A stretch of 64,000 bases of DNA from an uncultured Opitutia bacterium (GTDB lineage Bacteria > Verrucomicrobiota > Verrucomicrobiia > Opitutales > Opitutaceae): the NCBI GenBank assembly GCA_903834135.1, contig CAILHZ010000008.1, forward strand, positions 62,001 through 126,000, written 5' to 3'. The translations under genes and the position numbers were made by a program. Positions 35,271-45,249 of this stretch are shown here, piece after piece. How positions within the stretch are numbered: the stretch's first letter is position 1; every line of letters begins with the position of its first letter. Below the pieces are notes generated by a model that made no database searches, was not told where the DNA came from, and worked only from the letters and a program-made list of their open reading frames with translations.

Positions 35271-36959
35271 TTAAAATAGCTGCCGTCCTTCAGCTTTATC
35301 GGGCCTAGTTAAACCTAACAAAGCATCTAAGGTCGGGACAATATCCTCAACAGCAACAGGCTCTGAGTGAACGCCTGCCTTAATCCCCGCGCCGTACCAG
35401 AGCATAGGCACATGCACATCATATTCCCAAGGCGTACCATGATTTGTTCCAAAAGGAGTTTTATCGATGACGTAAGGCTTAATGACGAACACAACATCAC
35501 TGCTCCTACCCATGTAGAAACTGCGTTGCGATTTAGCTAAAATAGAGTTGCCTACTGGATTCTGAGATAATTCAGCGCTGGTATATGCAGTATAGATTTG
35601 CGGCACAGTGAGAAGGGCTTGTTTGACCACCTCTTCAGCAGCTGCCTGAGCTACTCCTTTAGCCTTCAAAGCCGAAGGATGAAGTGTATAGCCAAAATTA
35701 TCCCGCTTGCACCAAAAGTCATTTATTGGAGGCTCTCCGAACGCTTTCACAAGTGCAACCTTCACTGTACGATCTATCATAACATTATCTAAGCGCCCTG
35801 CTGTTACTTTTGCTACTGGATCAGTAACGCGCTCTGGCATTGGACTTGCCCCGTGATCGGCAGTTAAAACAAAGATGCAGTTCTTTAAGCCTACGTCTTT
35901 ATCTATTTGTGCAAAAAGTTGAGCAATCGAACGATCTAAGCGTAATACAGAATCCATCATCTCATGACTATCTGGTCCATAAGCGTGCCCAACAAAATCA
36001 ATCTGAGAAAAACCAATACAAAGCATATCTAGTGTTGCATGATGTCCGAGATGTTCTGAGCGAATCGCTTCTTCAATAAATGATTCCATTACATTTGTAC
36101 TGAAAGGAGATATATCAAAGGCATTATAATAATCGGGATTTAAATACGTTTTGCCACCCGTTAACTGACGAGGAAATACTTTCCCTAAACCAAAAAGATT
36201 CGATTCACCTGGAGCATCATCAGGGCCTTGAGTTTTAATATATTCTTCTGCAGGTAATAGATGATCCCACGTTTTTCCAAAATATGCATCAATTCTATTT
36301 TCAGTATTAAATGCTACTGCCCAAGAAGGCAGTGCCTTCATGTAATACTGTGAAGTTACAAAGCTAGCATTCTCATTCCAATACGCAGCATTGGCATGTT
36401 TACCGCCTAATAAAATAGCTGCACGGTCTTTATTAGAAATCGAAATCACATGACTAGACTCACCAAATTTAGCCTTAATTTGATCCCCTACTGTATAGGC
36501 TAAAAAGTTACGAGGTGAACGCCCAGTACGTAATTCTAATAACGCACCCCCAGGTGCATGCTTAGTGCGTAAAGCAGCTCCCACTAGCGGAGAATCCGGA
36601 TCTTCAACACAGTTTATCTGATGCCAATCACTACGATCTAGCCAATCATTACCTGTAATGCCATGCACATTAGCATGCACTCCACTTAAAATTGATGCAT
36701 GAGCTGGCCCAGTTTTTGTCACAGAGTGGAGGTAGCGACAATTTTCATAGCTTGCGCCCTCAGACAAGAAACGATCAAACCCACCTTTAGTGAAATATGG
36801 CCTGAAGCGCTGGAGATAATCATACCTAAACTGATCAATGCTTATGACTACAACCAATTTAGGTGCAGGATTTTCAATTGAGCCGGTCTCAGCGGGAACA
36901 ACAGGCTGTGCATGTGCATGCACTAAGCCTAACGCACAAAAGAGAAATAGTTTTTTCAT
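35271..36959 (-). CDS. PafA-like alkaline phosphatase
   Basis: 562 residues with a signal peptide (1-18). It is an alkaline phosphatase superfamily member of the PafA/phosphodiesterase type: metal ligand Asp in ISIDQFRYDY (39-48), nucleophile Thr in VTKTGPAHASILSG (80-93), then GFSQIDFVGHAYGPDSHEM and LTADHGASPMP for the other zinc ligands, and FGTNHGTPWEYDVHVPMLWYG for the last His. It hydrolyses phosphate monoesters in the periplasm. The gene is read alone, with 162 bases to the esterase gene; no Pho box could be identified by eye. Confidence 0.9.
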   Translation of the reverse strand: MKKLFLFCALGLVHAHAQPVVPAETGSIENPAPKLVVVISIDQFRYDYLQRFRPYFTKGGFDRFLSEGASYENCRYLHSVTKTGPAHASILSGVHANVHGITGNDWLDRSDWHQINCVEDPDSPLVGAALRTKHAPGGALLELRTGRSPRNFLAYTVGDQIKAKFGESSHVISISNKDRAAILLGGKHANAAYWNENASFVTSQYYMKALPSWAVAFNTENRIDAYFGKTWDHLLPAEEYIKTQGPDDAPGESNLFGLGKVFPRQLTGGKTYLNPDYYNAFDISPFSTNVMESFIEEAIRSEHLGHHATLDMLCIGFSQIDFVGHAYGPDSHEMMDSVLRLDRSIAQLFAQIDKDVGLKNCIFVLTADHGASPMPERVTDPVAKVTAGRLDNVMIDRTVKVALVKAFGEPPINDFWCKRDNFGYTLHPSALKAKGVAQAAAEEVVKQALLTVPQIYTAYTSAELSQNPVGNSILAKSQRSFYMGRSSDVVFVIKPYVIDKTPFGTNHGTPWEYDVHVPMLWYGAGIKAGVHSEPVAVEDIVPTLDALLGLTRPDKAEGRQLF

Positions 36960-37221
36960 TTAATAAACCTAAACCAATAAAATTATAGCAATAGATGCAG
37001 CCTGCTGGACTTAGTTGGATATAAAATATGCAACCTAGTTAGGAAGTTATAACAAATAATTATAAAGAGAACATAAGATATAGTCGGTAAAATTGCGCCA
37101 TAAGTAGAGTTAATACGATGAATTCAACCATCTATAGGTCGAGCTTGAAGCTATTTTGAAACACAACAGTAACATTATTTTAACCATATATTTGCGTAGC
37201 TGTAGGCAAATATTGCGAAGC

Positions 37222-38637
37222 ATGTATTCGCAATATGTATATGCTAGTCATGTGAGAAATATTATAAAAACCCTATCCCTTATTGCATGCCTAGGAGTAG
37301 CAATAACTTCACCCCTAGTGAACGAGTGTAAGGCACTCCCTAGTTTTGCAAGACAACTCGATACGCAGTGTATCGCATGCCATACAGAATTTCCGATTCT
37401 TACAGATATGGGGCGGCAGTTCAAACTCAGCGGGTACACGATGAGTGCGGAAAATACAGATTTTCCGCCTATAGCATTTATGCTTATGCCATCATTTACA
37501 ATGACGCAGAAAGGTCAAGATGGTGGGGCTGCACCTAATTTTCATGACAATAACAACTTCGCTGTATCTCAATTTAGCGTATTTTACGCTGGTAGACTTT
37601 TTGGACCTTATGCCACGAAAGCATTCGATCCGTCCATAGCAGCAGTACTTAATAAATTTGGTATATTTTCCCAAACCACATACGACGGAATCAGTAAAAA
37701 TTGGTACTGGGATAATACCGATATTAGATATGCAGACATGGGCAGCGTAGCCGGACATACACTTCAATATGGCTTATCTCTTAATAACAATCCTACGGTT
37801 GAAGATCTTTGGAATACAGTACCAGCTTGGGGCTTTCCCTTCTCGCAGTCCGGATTAGCTCCTACTCCAGCTGCTGGTACAGTCCTTGACGGAGGCCTAG
37901 CGCAACAAGTCGGAGGACTTAACTTCTACACGATGATTGATAGTCATCTATACATTGATGTTGGTGAATATCGTACGATTAATGCTAAAACGCAAAAAAG
38001 TTTAGGCATAGATCCTTCGAGTGAAAATAAGATTAAAGGCTTAGCCCCTTACTGGAGATTAGCATACACTCAGACACTGGGTAATTACACCGTAGAAACA
38101 GGCGTATTTGGCCTATCAGGTAGAGTTTATCCAGGTGGCGATAATAGCAGCGGAACCGATAAATTCACAGATATTGGTTTAGATTCAGAAATTCAAACAA
38201 GCTTCGATAAAAATGATCTCACGTACTTAGTGACTCTCATTCGTGAAGACATCTCCTCACCTGCTAGTTTAGCTCTCGGCGATACAAGCCACAAATCAGA
38301 TAATCTCACCACACTGAAAACTTCTTTTGATTATTTATGGAATAAAACAGCAGGAGGCGCAGTCCAGTATTTTTACACTCAAGGCTCGAATAATCCACTT
38401 CTGTATTCTTCAAGCCAAACAGGTTCACCCAACAGTAATGGCTTTATTTTCCAACTCAATTATATGCCATTAAATTTAGGGACAGGTCCTGCAGCATGGC
38501 CACGCAGTAATGTTAAAATCTCATTGCAATATGTCGCTTACAACCGTTTTGACGGCTCAGTAAACAATATTGACGGAGCAGGCAGAAAAGCGAGTGATAA
38601 CAACACCTTATATCTCGAAACCTGGATAGCATTTTAA
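37222..38637 (+). CDS. Cyc2-like haem-porin (outer-membrane monohaem cytochrome)
   Basis: 471 residues from the ATG at 37222. A TTG at 37156 would place the signal segment too far in; a GTG at 37252 is a good alternative. After the signal sequence comes LPSFARQ (39-45), one haem motif C50-IAC-H54, and TDMGRQFKLSGYT. This order (P-x-F-A-R-Q, CxxCH, G-R-x-F-K-x-x-G-Y) is the N-terminal pattern of Cyc2, the outer-membrane Fe(II)-oxidising cytochrome fused to a porin. The rest is strand-rich with alternating aromatics and ends in an aromatic (LETWIAF), as outer-membrane barrels do. A cupredoxin gene follows after 15 bases. Fe(II) oxidation is not proven; the wider haem-porin family has other members. 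Confidence 0.8.
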   Translation: MYSQYVYASHVRNIIKTLSLIACLGVAITSPLVNECKALPSFARQLDTQCIACHTEFPILTDMGRQFKLSGYTMSAENTDFPPIAFMLMPSFTMTQKGQDGGAAPNFHDNNNFAVSQFSVFYAGRLFGPYATKAFDPSIAAVLNKFGIFSQTTYDGISKNWYWDNTDIRYADMGSVAGHTLQYGLSLNNNPTVEDLWNTVPAWGFPFSQSGLAPTPAAGTVLDGGLAQQVGGLNFYTMIDSHLYIDVGEYRTINAKTQKSLGIDPSSENKIKGLAPYWRLAYTQTLGNYTVETGVFGLSGRVYPGGDNSSGTDKFTDIGLDSEIQTSFDKNDLTYLVTLIREDISSPASLALGDTSHKSDNLTTLKTSFDYLWNKTAGGAVQYFYTQGSNNPLLYSSSQTGSPNSNGFIFQLNYMPLNLGTGPAAWPRSNVKISLQYVAYNRFDGSVNNIDGAGRKASDNNTLYLETWIAF

Positions 38638-38652
38638 TTTTAAAATACTTAA

Positions 38653-39141
38653 ATGAACAAATACTTACTTACTCTTACATACTCCCTAGGCCTATGTGTT
38701 GGGCTTATCTTATCACCTAAAGCTTTAGCACAATTAACGCAGGACAATAACGTTAAATTTGTGCAAATTATTGCCAATGATACCTTAAAATTTGATGATA
38801 TAGAAATTGATGTTACTCCAAGCCAAAAAATTCACGTACAACTACGCAACGAAGGCACACTGCCTAAGGAATCTATGGGACATAATTGGGTCTTACTTGA
38901 TAGTTCAAGTGAAGCTAACACCTACGCAATGGCTGCCATGACTGCACGTGCTAGTGAATATAAGCCTAAAGCCTTAGAATCTCACGTCTTGGCATCTATT
39001 CCACTGCTTGGACCTAAGGAGACAGGTGATACTACATTCAATGCACCCACCAAGCCTGGAAAGTATCCGTTTATCTGTTCATGTTCCGGCCACTCCTTAG
39101 CCGGCATGAAAGGATACGTAGTTGTTAAACCGGTACCTTAA
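38653..39141 (+). CDS. azurin/rusticyanin-like cupredoxin
   Basis: 162 residues with a signal peptide (1-26, ending ALA). It is a blue-copper protein: ligands H77 (MGHNWVLL), C142, H147 and M152 (CSCSGHSLAGMKG), a C-x4-H-x4-M loop as in rusticyanin and auracyanin. A single type-1 copper in the periplasm would carry one electron. It starts 15 bases after the haem-porin gene, and a strong terminator follows, so the two genes make a complete unit. The likely role is to take electrons from the haem porin. A second Cys (C144) within the loop is unusual. Confidence 0.92.
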   Translation: MNKYLLTLTYSLGLCVGLILSPKALAQLTQDNNVKFVQIIANDTLKFDDIEIDVTPSQKIHVQLRNEGTLPKESMGHNWVLLDSSSEANTYAMAAMTARASEYKPKALESHVLASIPLLGPKETGDTTFNAPTKPGKYPFICSCSGHSLAGMKGYVVVKPVP

Positions 39142-39186
39142 GCTTCTTCTGAGTAAATAAGTTAAAGAGCTATAGCTCACATTCAA

Positions 39187-39215
39187 AGCGGACCTCATTT
39201 AAGGCCCGCTTTTTT
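39187..39215 (+). terminator. intrinsic terminator of the haem-porin/cupredoxin operon
   Basis: AGCGGACC pairs with GGCCCGCT (one A-C mismatch) around an 8-base loop, followed by a T-run at 39210-39215. It lies 46 bases after the cupredoxin stop. Confidence 0.85.
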
Positions 39216-39230
39216 ATTGAACAAGTAATC

Positions 39231-41534
39231 TTAGTTTAAATCTACGATAAGATCCTGCAGCAAACCGGTAAATTTATTAGGGGATTCAAAGGCTTTACTG
39301 ACCGACGAAGCATAAGATTGGCCAACACCAAATGAGCCAATCATTTTAATACCACCTGAAGTTTCAAATCCAAGCCTGTCAATGTGCTGCTCAGCTACAA
39401 GAGCAGAATTAATATAAAGTTTACCCGTTCCTTCGGAAGGATCATCCGTGCGAATAAATTCAAAAGTAAGTTCAACTTTTCCTTTTGGTATTTCGGATGA
39501 AGAAATAATGAGCTGATGTTTTAATGTCGTATTATTCTCATACACTAAATGATTATCTTTAACGTAAAGAACAAAGCCCCCTGCCCGGCTACCCTCACTT
39601 ACTAAGACACCCGTTGCTCCTTTTTCAGGTATATTCACATGTGCAGTAATACGGTGAGAAGTACCAAACTTAGGCGCTGCCAAAGGCTGCATACGTGGTA
39701 AACCCGAGTGATAGACAAAATGTTTTTTATTGCCTGTAAATACAGGCATGTCCGTTCTACCTGTACCACCACCTAGGGGATAAATTTGGTTTTCCTTAGC
39801 TTCGCTATCAAATAAGGCTTTTAATTCCTCAAGTTTAGCAGGATTTACTAAAGCTAAATCATGCGCCTCACTGTAGTCCTCTGAGATATTATATAACTCC
39901 CAAGTGTCTTTATCAAAACCACTGTCTTTAATACGCTCGCCGGTCTTCCATGGAATGGTATGCCGCGCAGCAGCAATCCAACCATCATGATAAATTGAGC
40001 GATTACCCCACTGCTCAAAAATTTGTATGTGATGATCAGAAGGTACGTTAGCTTGAATAAATGACTCAGCAAAACTCACTCCATTTAATGGGAGCTGTTT
40101 GACGCCATCTACCATATCGGGTGCTTGTATACCACTGACAGAATAAATTGTTGCTGCGATGTCATTCACATGTGTGAACTGACTACGCAGGCCCCCTTGC
40201 TCTGTGATATGACCTGGCCAAGAAACAATCAGGGGGTCCCTTGTTCCACCAAAATGGGAAGCTATCAATTTCTGCCATTTAAAAGGTGTGCAAAGAGCCC
40301 AAGCCCAGCCTGACGCATAGTGATTTTCATGTAAGTCACTCCCTAGTTCATTCATACGTGACAAACGCTCTTCAACAGTAGGTGGTGTATCTTGCCTTGT
40401 ATGAAAGTCGTCTCTTCCTTCAAGACCACCCTCACTACTCGCACCATTATCTCCAGCAATGTAGAAGATTAAAGTATTCTTAGCGCTCGTGGTATGCTTA
40501 GAAGCTTCAATTAAACGACCTAATTCAAAATCTGTTTGCTCTAGAAAACCAGCGTACACTTCCATTTGGTGAGAGAGTATCTTCTTTATTTCTGGAGAAT
40601 AGCTATCCCAGCTAGGCATCTCTTTAGGCCTTGGTGTGAGTTCTGTGTTCTGGGGAATTACACCAAGACGCTTCTGATTTTCAAATATTTGTTCGCGTAG
40701 TTTATCCCAACCCTGATCAAACTTGCCTTTATATTTCTGAATCCACTTATCTGCGACTTGCATTGGCTCGTGCGTTGCACCCGTTGCAAAATACATAAAA
40801 TAAGGTCTTTCGGGTGCTAATGAATCATGCGTCTGAATCCACGTGATAGCATCACTGGCTAAGTCATGTGTTAAATGATACGATGCATTATGTTTATTTG
40901 GCGCGTTCACAGCAGTCGTATTACGATACAAGATAGGATCGTATTGATCTGACTGGCCATTCATGAAGCCATAAAAATATTCAAATCCAACACTTGTTGG
41001 CCAACGATCAAACGGACCTACGGGAGTAACTTCCCAGCTAGGCGTATTATGCCATTTACCAAAGGCTGCTGTACTGTAGCCATTTCTTCTAAGTACATCC
41101 GCAAATAATGCCGTATTTTTCTTAAGTACACCGTCATAACCTGGATATCCACCGAAGCCTACAACTCCAAAACCTGCAACATGGTCATTACGCCCAGTAA
41201 GTAGAGCAGAACGTGTAGGTGAGCACTGAGCACTGACATGAAACTGATTATATCGTAAGCCCCCTGCAGCGAGTTTATCTAAGGCAGGTGTATTAACCAT
41301 ACCACCGAAGGTTGAGGTTGCTCCGTAGCCTGCATCATCAATTAATATGACAATGATGTTGGGAGCACCATCCGGAGCATGTACTGCCTTAGGATAGGCA
41401 GGTACAGAATCAGCTAATGTTCTACCAACGACTCCAGTAAACGTTGAATCAGGTAATGGAAGATTTGCTGCAGAAAGATTCGAGCTTAACGAAGCGATAA
41501 GCAGTAAGCTCAAAGAAAACGGGGCTATTTTCAT
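39231..41534 (-). CDS. type I arylsulfatase with C-terminal beta-sandwich
   Basis: 767 residues from the ATG at 41534, which starts a good signal peptide (MKIAPFSLSLLLIASLSS); a TTG at 41570 is in frame but less likely. The sulfatase metal site starts LIDDAGYG (65-71) and the formylglycine motif is C104-SPTR-108 with the following TGRNDH. Further ligand motifs are AGDNGASSEGG and AAFGKWHNTP. The last about 130 residues (VNIPEKGATGVLVSEG, FVLYVKDNHLVYENN, KLYINSALVAEQHID) resemble a LamG-like sheet. It needs a formylglycine-generating enzyme not seen here. It would remove sulfate from an aryl or sugar ester in the periplasm. Confidence 0.9.
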   Translation of the reverse strand: MKIAPFSLSLLLIASLSSNLSAANLPLPDSTFTGVVGRTLADSVPAYPKAVHAPDGAPNIIVILIDDAGYGATSTFGGMVNTPALDKLAAGGLRYNQFHVSAQCSPTRSALLTGRNDHVAGFGVVGFGGYPGYDGVLKKNTALFADVLRRNGYSTAAFGKWHNTPSWEVTPVGPFDRWPTSVGFEYFYGFMNGQSDQYDPILYRNTTAVNAPNKHNASYHLTHDLASDAITWIQTHDSLAPERPYFMYFATGATHEPMQVADKWIQKYKGKFDQGWDKLREQIFENQKRLGVIPQNTELTPRPKEMPSWDSYSPEIKKILSHQMEVYAGFLEQTDFELGRLIEASKHTTSAKNTLIFYIAGDNGASSEGGLEGRDDFHTRQDTPPTVEERLSRMNELGSDLHENHYASGWAWALCTPFKWQKLIASHFGGTRDPLIVSWPGHITEQGGLRSQFTHVNDIAATIYSVSGIQAPDMVDGVKQLPLNGVSFAESFIQANVPSDHHIQIFEQWGNRSIYHDGWIAAARHTIPWKTGERIKDSGFDKDTWELYNISEDYSEAHDLALVNPAKLEELKALFDSEAKENQIYPLGGGTGRTDMPVFTGNKKHFVYHSGLPRMQPLAAPKFGTSHRITAHVNIPEKGATGVLVSEGSRAGGFVLYVKDNHLVYENNTTLKHQLIISSSEIPKGKVELTFEFIRTDDPSEGTGKLYINSALVAEQHIDRLGFETSGGIKMIGSFGVGQSYASSVSKAFESPNKFTGLLQDLIVDLN

Positions 41535-41616
41535 ATACGATAGTTCTATATCAATAAGACCCCAGAACAAGGTCGGATTTAATCATCCATATCAGTCAAA
41601 CGACTGAGTCTTTCTA

Positions 41617-42468
41617 TCATCCAGCGTCTACAGTCTGCTTCTTAATAGGCTTACCATTAATACAAAAGGGACAGGATTTCTCAAAAACATAGTCGGGGCT
41701 TTTCTGATCTTCAAGTGTAAGCGGCATCTGGCAGCAGTAGCACAAGATTGAGTCTGTTTCTTGAAGCTGAGGATTTACCCCTACCCGTCTATCAAAAACA
41801 AAGCACTCACCGTCATAATGAGCTCCGCCACATTCTTCGAAATACTTTAGAATTCCACCTTCTAGCTGATAGATCTCCTTGAAGCCTTCACGCATCATAA
41901 AGGGACCTGCTTTTTCGCAACGAATTCCGCCCGTGCAAAACATAACAACAGGCTGATCTTTAAGTGCTTCAGGTAATTGAGCGACCGCTTTAGGAAAATC
42001 CCTGAAATGATTAATCTTAGGATTTAAAGCACCTCTAAACGTGCCCGTACGCATTTCATATTCATTTCGCGTATCAAGTAGCGTAATAGGCTTACCTTCA
42101 TCAAGCCACTGCTTAAGCATCTTAGCTGGTAACTTAGGTGCAGTGTGACGCGCAGGTTCAATTCCATCTACTCCAAATGCGATGATTTCTTTTTTAACCT
42201 TAACGAGCATGCGTTTAAAGGGCTGCCGATCACTAAAACTTTCTTTAGGTTTTAAATCTTCAAAACCAGGAATTGATCTAAGCAGTGCAACTAACTCTTC
42301 CACTGCAGCACGAGGACCGGCAACAAATACATTTAGTCCTTCAGGACTTAAGAGTACTGTTCCTTTAAGTGATTTCTCTAGACTCAGTGCAAGTACACGT
42401 TCACGCAATTCAGGAAGATCCTGAATCGGATTGAATTTGTAGACTGAAATATTGAGGAACTCTTCCAT
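41617..42468 (-). CDS. trhO: tRNA uridine hydroxylase TrhO (rhodanese type)
   Basis: 283 residues from the ATG at 42468; a TTG at 42534 is in frame, but the family begins as here ([12 protein letters not shown]). The N-terminal ferredoxin-like domain (about 1-100) is followed by a rhodanese domain with the active-site loop C178-TGGIR-C184-EKA and a C-terminal zinc-like region (CYCCQMP and CPFC). TrhO makes 5-hydroxyuridine at tRNA position 34 using oxygen. It is a housekeeping gene unrelated to the carbohydrate neighbours. Confidence 0.93.
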   Translation of the reverse strand: MEEFLNISVYKFNPIQDLPELRERVLALSLEKSLKGTVLLSPEGLNVFVAGPRAAVEELVALLRSIPGFEDLKPKESFSDRQPFKRMLVKVKKEIIAFGVDGIEPARHTAPKLPAKMLKQWLDEGKPITLLDTRNEYEMRTGTFRGALNPKINHFRDFPKAVAQLPEALKDQPVVMFCTGGIRCEKAGPFMMREGFKEIYQLEGGILKYFEECGGAHYDGECFVFDRRVGVNPQLQETDSILCYCCQMPLTLEDQKSPDYVFEKSCPFCINGKPIKKQTVDAG

Positions 42469-42607
42469 AAGGACATGCTGAAAGTCGAAAGACTTATCAG
42501 CTATAACAATCCAAAAAAAGCACTTAACTCGCAAGTATGATTTTAAGCTAAAACGGATGACTTGCCTGAGCGCATGATTGATCCCATACTCATGAAAGAC
42601 TATATCT

Positions 42608-43135
42608 ATGAATACATACCTTATTTACGGACTAATCTGTGCACTTTCTAACTTCGTCTTTAATGTAATCTTATACATTTTAGGTCTACACTCTGATCCT
42701 TCCAAATTAGGATTCGCAAATACGCTTGGTATGCTTGGATCTGCAGCAATAGCTGCAACAGCGATATATCTTGGTCAAAAAGTAGTACGCTCAAAAGCAC
42801 CCTCAGATGCTGGTTTTAGCTTCGGCCAAGCTCTCACGGCAGGCTTCTTAATTTCAGTCACAGCGGGCTTATTCGGAATACTCACCAATTACCTCTACAT
42901 GGTCTATATTAATCCAAATTTCAAAGAGATCATCATTCAATTTCAGTTAGACAAATTAGCTGCACGAGGAATATCTGGCCCTGCACTTGATCAGGCAGAA
43001 AAAGGAATGCGCATGTTCATGAAGCCAATGATGCAATCCGTATTCGCAGTCTTTGGAACTGTCTCAATTGGAACGATTGCATCTTTAGTGACATCATTCT
43101 TCGTTAAACGCAGTGGCGTAAAAACTAACAGTTAG
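42608..43135 (+). CDS. DUF4199-like membrane protein
   Basis: 175 residues with four predicted membrane segments (about 5-25, 38-56, 75-97, 140-163) and a basic C-terminal tail. Charge spacing and the [22 protein letters not shown] segment match the DUF4199 family, whose function is unknown. It stands alone, divergent from trhO by 139 bases. Confidence 0.75.
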   Translation: MNTYLIYGLICALSNFVFNVILYILGLHSDPSKLGFANTLGMLGSAAIAATAIYLGQKVVRSKAPSDAGFSFGQALTAGFLISVTAGLFGILTNYLYMVYINPNFKEIIIQFQLDKLAARGISGPALDQAEKGMRMFMKPMMQSVFAVFGTVSIGTIASLVTSFFVKRSGVKTNS

Positions 43136-43209
43136 GCTGTAGTAGCTTAACTAATGCAGTAAGGCAGTCTTTAAGTAGATTAGAATTAATCAAAAACTAG
43201 CCCGTATAG

Positions 43210-43236
43210 GCCAATATACGCACAGCGTATTTTGGC
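43210..43236. promoter_or_regulatory. imperfect palindrome upstream of the 96-residue gene
   Basis: GCCAATATACGC and GCGTATTTTGGC pair with one mismatch around a 3-base loop (ACA). It is 72 bases before the ATG at 43308. No T-run follows. It may be an operator or a leader hairpin. Confidence 0.35.
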
Positions 43237-43307
43237 AGTAAGGAGTACTGTGTTCATCAGAAAGGCTTTTCTTAAAAGACCTTAAATAATCAACTCAAGA
43301 TACTACC

Positions 43308-43598
43308 ATGTTAACAAAATACTGCGTTATCTACAGCTTAGCGTTCCGCAAGCACTCGCCTCCAGAACATCATGAATACTATACCGATGATCCAATTACT
43401 TGTGAGGACTTTGTTGAGAATATCCTCAGACACGGAATGGGGCTACATGGCATCCGGCGTGACGGGGTAGAACTACCTCAAAAGGAATTTGATAGGATAG
43501 TAAAAGTCGCTGCAAGTTCAGCTGCATCTAAACTGATCTGCACGTCACTGAAAATAAAATCAGACGAAGAACGTTTTCGGTTTGGATTTTCTTCGTAA
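43308..43598 (+). CDS. small conserved-looking hypothetical protein
   Basis: 96 residues, no signal peptide or membrane segment. I do not recognise a family. It is rich in charged residues with a short motif HGMGLHGIRRDGVELPQ and a C-terminal helix ending FRFGFSS. Such small soluble proteins near trhO-like genes are known in this phylum only as hypotheticals. The 326 bases after it hold no convincing gene. Confidence 0.6.
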   Translation: MLTKYCVIYSLAFRKHSPPEHHEYYTDDPITCEDFVENILRHGMGLHGIRRDGVELPQKEFDRIVKVAASSAASKLICTSLKIKSDEERFRFGFSS

Positions 43599-43924
43599 AT
43601 AAGAAATCCAAGAAGATACATGAAAATCTAAAAGTATCCTATCCGTGGGCTTACTTACTTCCTGTTACTGGAATTAAACATCTTCATCGCGTCTTCATTA
43701 TTTGTATCCAACGCTGAACTGTAGGCTTAGGTAAATCTCTTGATGGCATGTAACTGCAGGCTGAATAAAAAGTCTTACGTCACGCTCTTGGATGAGGACC
43801 CTAGGATTACTTAATTTAGAGAATACTAACTTTTCCCTCATCGCAGGAGGCAATTGTAATACACCGTTTAGTTTATACTGGCAGCACTTCAATTGTTGCA
43901 CTGCACGTCATTAAACACATCAGT
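43599..43924. other. non-coding stretch with possible gene remnant
   Basis: No convincing gene. A 67-codon minus frame (43698-43901) and its neighbouring frame give HTH-like fragments (SRDLPKPTVQRWIQIMKTR) split by a frame change and a stop, which could be a decayed DNA-binding protein. Nothing else is visible. Confidence 0.4.
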
Positions 43925-43999
43925 TGGAGGCGCGGGTCGGAATTGAACCGACGCATAGAGCTTTTGCAGAGCTCGGCCTTACCACTTGGCTACCGCGCC
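43925..43999 (-). tRNA. tRNA-Cys (GCA)
   Basis: The minus strand gives a full cloverleaf: acceptor GGCGCGG/CCGCGCC, anticodon stem GAGCT/AGCTC with loop CTGCAAA (anticodon GCA), and T-arm GTCGG-TTCAATT-CCGAC. The discriminator base is U73, typical of tRNA-Cys, and the CCA end is encoded (43925-43927). Without CCA the gene is 43928-43999. Confidence 0.96.
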
Positions 44000-44121
44000 G
44001 ACACCAAACTGAAGGTACAACCTTACTGATAACGTTTCGTCCGTCAAGCGCTGCCATAAATACCTTTTTAACATACTTATAAGAGATCCAAGTTGCATAC
44101 CTGCCTACATTTACAAGATAT

Positions 44122-45192
44122 ATGCGTATGCCTAAAACTCTCTTGGTCACTGGCTCATCAGGTTTAATTGGTTCAGAGGTAAGTACCTATTTTGCACGAG
44201 AACTAGGCTACACCATTCACGGAATTGATAATAACCAAAGAGCGGTGTTCTTTGGACCCCAGGGTGATACACGCTGGAATCAACAAAGACTCGAAAAAGA
44301 CTTACCAGGGTTTGTTCATCACGAGCTAGATATTCGAGATAGAGCTAAAGTTTTAGCTCTCATTGAATCCATCAAACCTAATGCGATAGTTCACACAGCA
44401 GCTCAGCCAAGTCATGACAGAGCTGCTGCAATTCCGTTTGATGATTTTGATACAAACGCTGTCGGTACACTTAATCTTTTAGAAGCGGTTAGGCGATCGT
44501 GCCCAGAATCTGCCTTTGTTCATATGAGTACGAACAAAGTATATGGCGATGCACCTAATCGTATCGCGATGAAAGAGGAAGCTACTCGCTGGGACTATGC
44601 AGATCCACTTTACTTTTTAGGTATCCCAGAAACATTCACAATAGATCAATCTAAGCATTCATTATTTGGAGCCTCTAAGGTAGCAGCAGATGTCATGGTC
44701 CAAGAATATGGCCGCTATTTTAATCTACCAACATGCTGCTTACGTGGAGGCTGTCTAACTGGGCCTAACCACACAGGTGTAGAGCTTCACGGTTTCTTAA
44801 GCTATTTAGTAAAATGTAATATAGAGTCGAAGGAATATCGCATCTTTGGCTATAAAGGAAAACAGGTACGTGATAATATTCATTCACTCGATGTTGCTCG
44901 ATTTATAGCAGCTTTTATTGCAACCCCACGTGCAGGTGAAGTGTATAACTTAGGCGGTGGTAAAGCTAACAGCGTATCAATTCTTGAGGCATTTAAGATT
45001 GCAGAATCGTTTACAGGAAAAAAACAAATCAGCACTTACGTCGAAGAAAATAGAGCTGGTGACCATATCTGCTACTACTCTGATTTACGTAAGATGAAGG
45101 CACACTACCCTACCTGGGATATTACCCAAAGTGCACAAGATACGATTAAACAAATCGTTGATTCGTGGAAAAAGAGAACAAGTAATACTTAA
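44122..45192 (+). CDS. CDP-paratose 2-epimerase-like extended SDR
   Basis: 356 residues. A Rossmann fold NAD site GSSGLIG (residues 11-17) is followed by [44 protein letters not shown] (the catalytic Tyr of the classical YxxxK is replaced by Phe in LFGASK) and [14 protein letters not shown], then [16 protein letters not shown]. These motifs are those of CDP-paratose (tyvelose) 2-epimerase. The Phe at the Tyr position is seen in that enzyme family too, as far as I recall, so it is not counted as a defect. It stands alone, upstream of the surface-polysaccharide region, and may make a rare 3,6-dideoxyhexose. An ATG six bases later is an alternative start. Confidence 0.83.
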   Translation: MRMPKTLLVTGSSGLIGSEVSTYFARELGYTIHGIDNNQRAVFFGPQGDTRWNQQRLEKDLPGFVHHELDIRDRAKVLALIESIKPNAIVHTAAQPSHDRAAAIPFDDFDTNAVGTLNLLEAVRRSCPESAFVHMSTNKVYGDAPNRIAMKEEATRWDYADPLYFLGIPETFTIDQSKHSLFGASKVAADVMVQEYGRYFNLPTCCLRGGCLTGPNHTGVELHGFLSYLVKCNIESKEYRIFGYKGKQVRDNIHSLDVARFIAAFIATPRAGEVYNLGGGKANSVSILEAFKIAESFTGKKQISTYVEENRAGDHICYYSDLRKMKAHYPTWDITQSAQDTIKQIVDSWKKRTSNT

Positions 45193-45249
45193 GTACCGAA
45201 AGCTTCCAATTTGACCTTCTTTGTGTGCTAGCGTAGTGTATGCCCCGTG

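Noticed and set aside
43698..43901. 67-codon minus-strand open frame
   Set aside because: No start context or homology; HTH-like pieces occur in a neighbouring frame with a stop, so at best it is a remnant.
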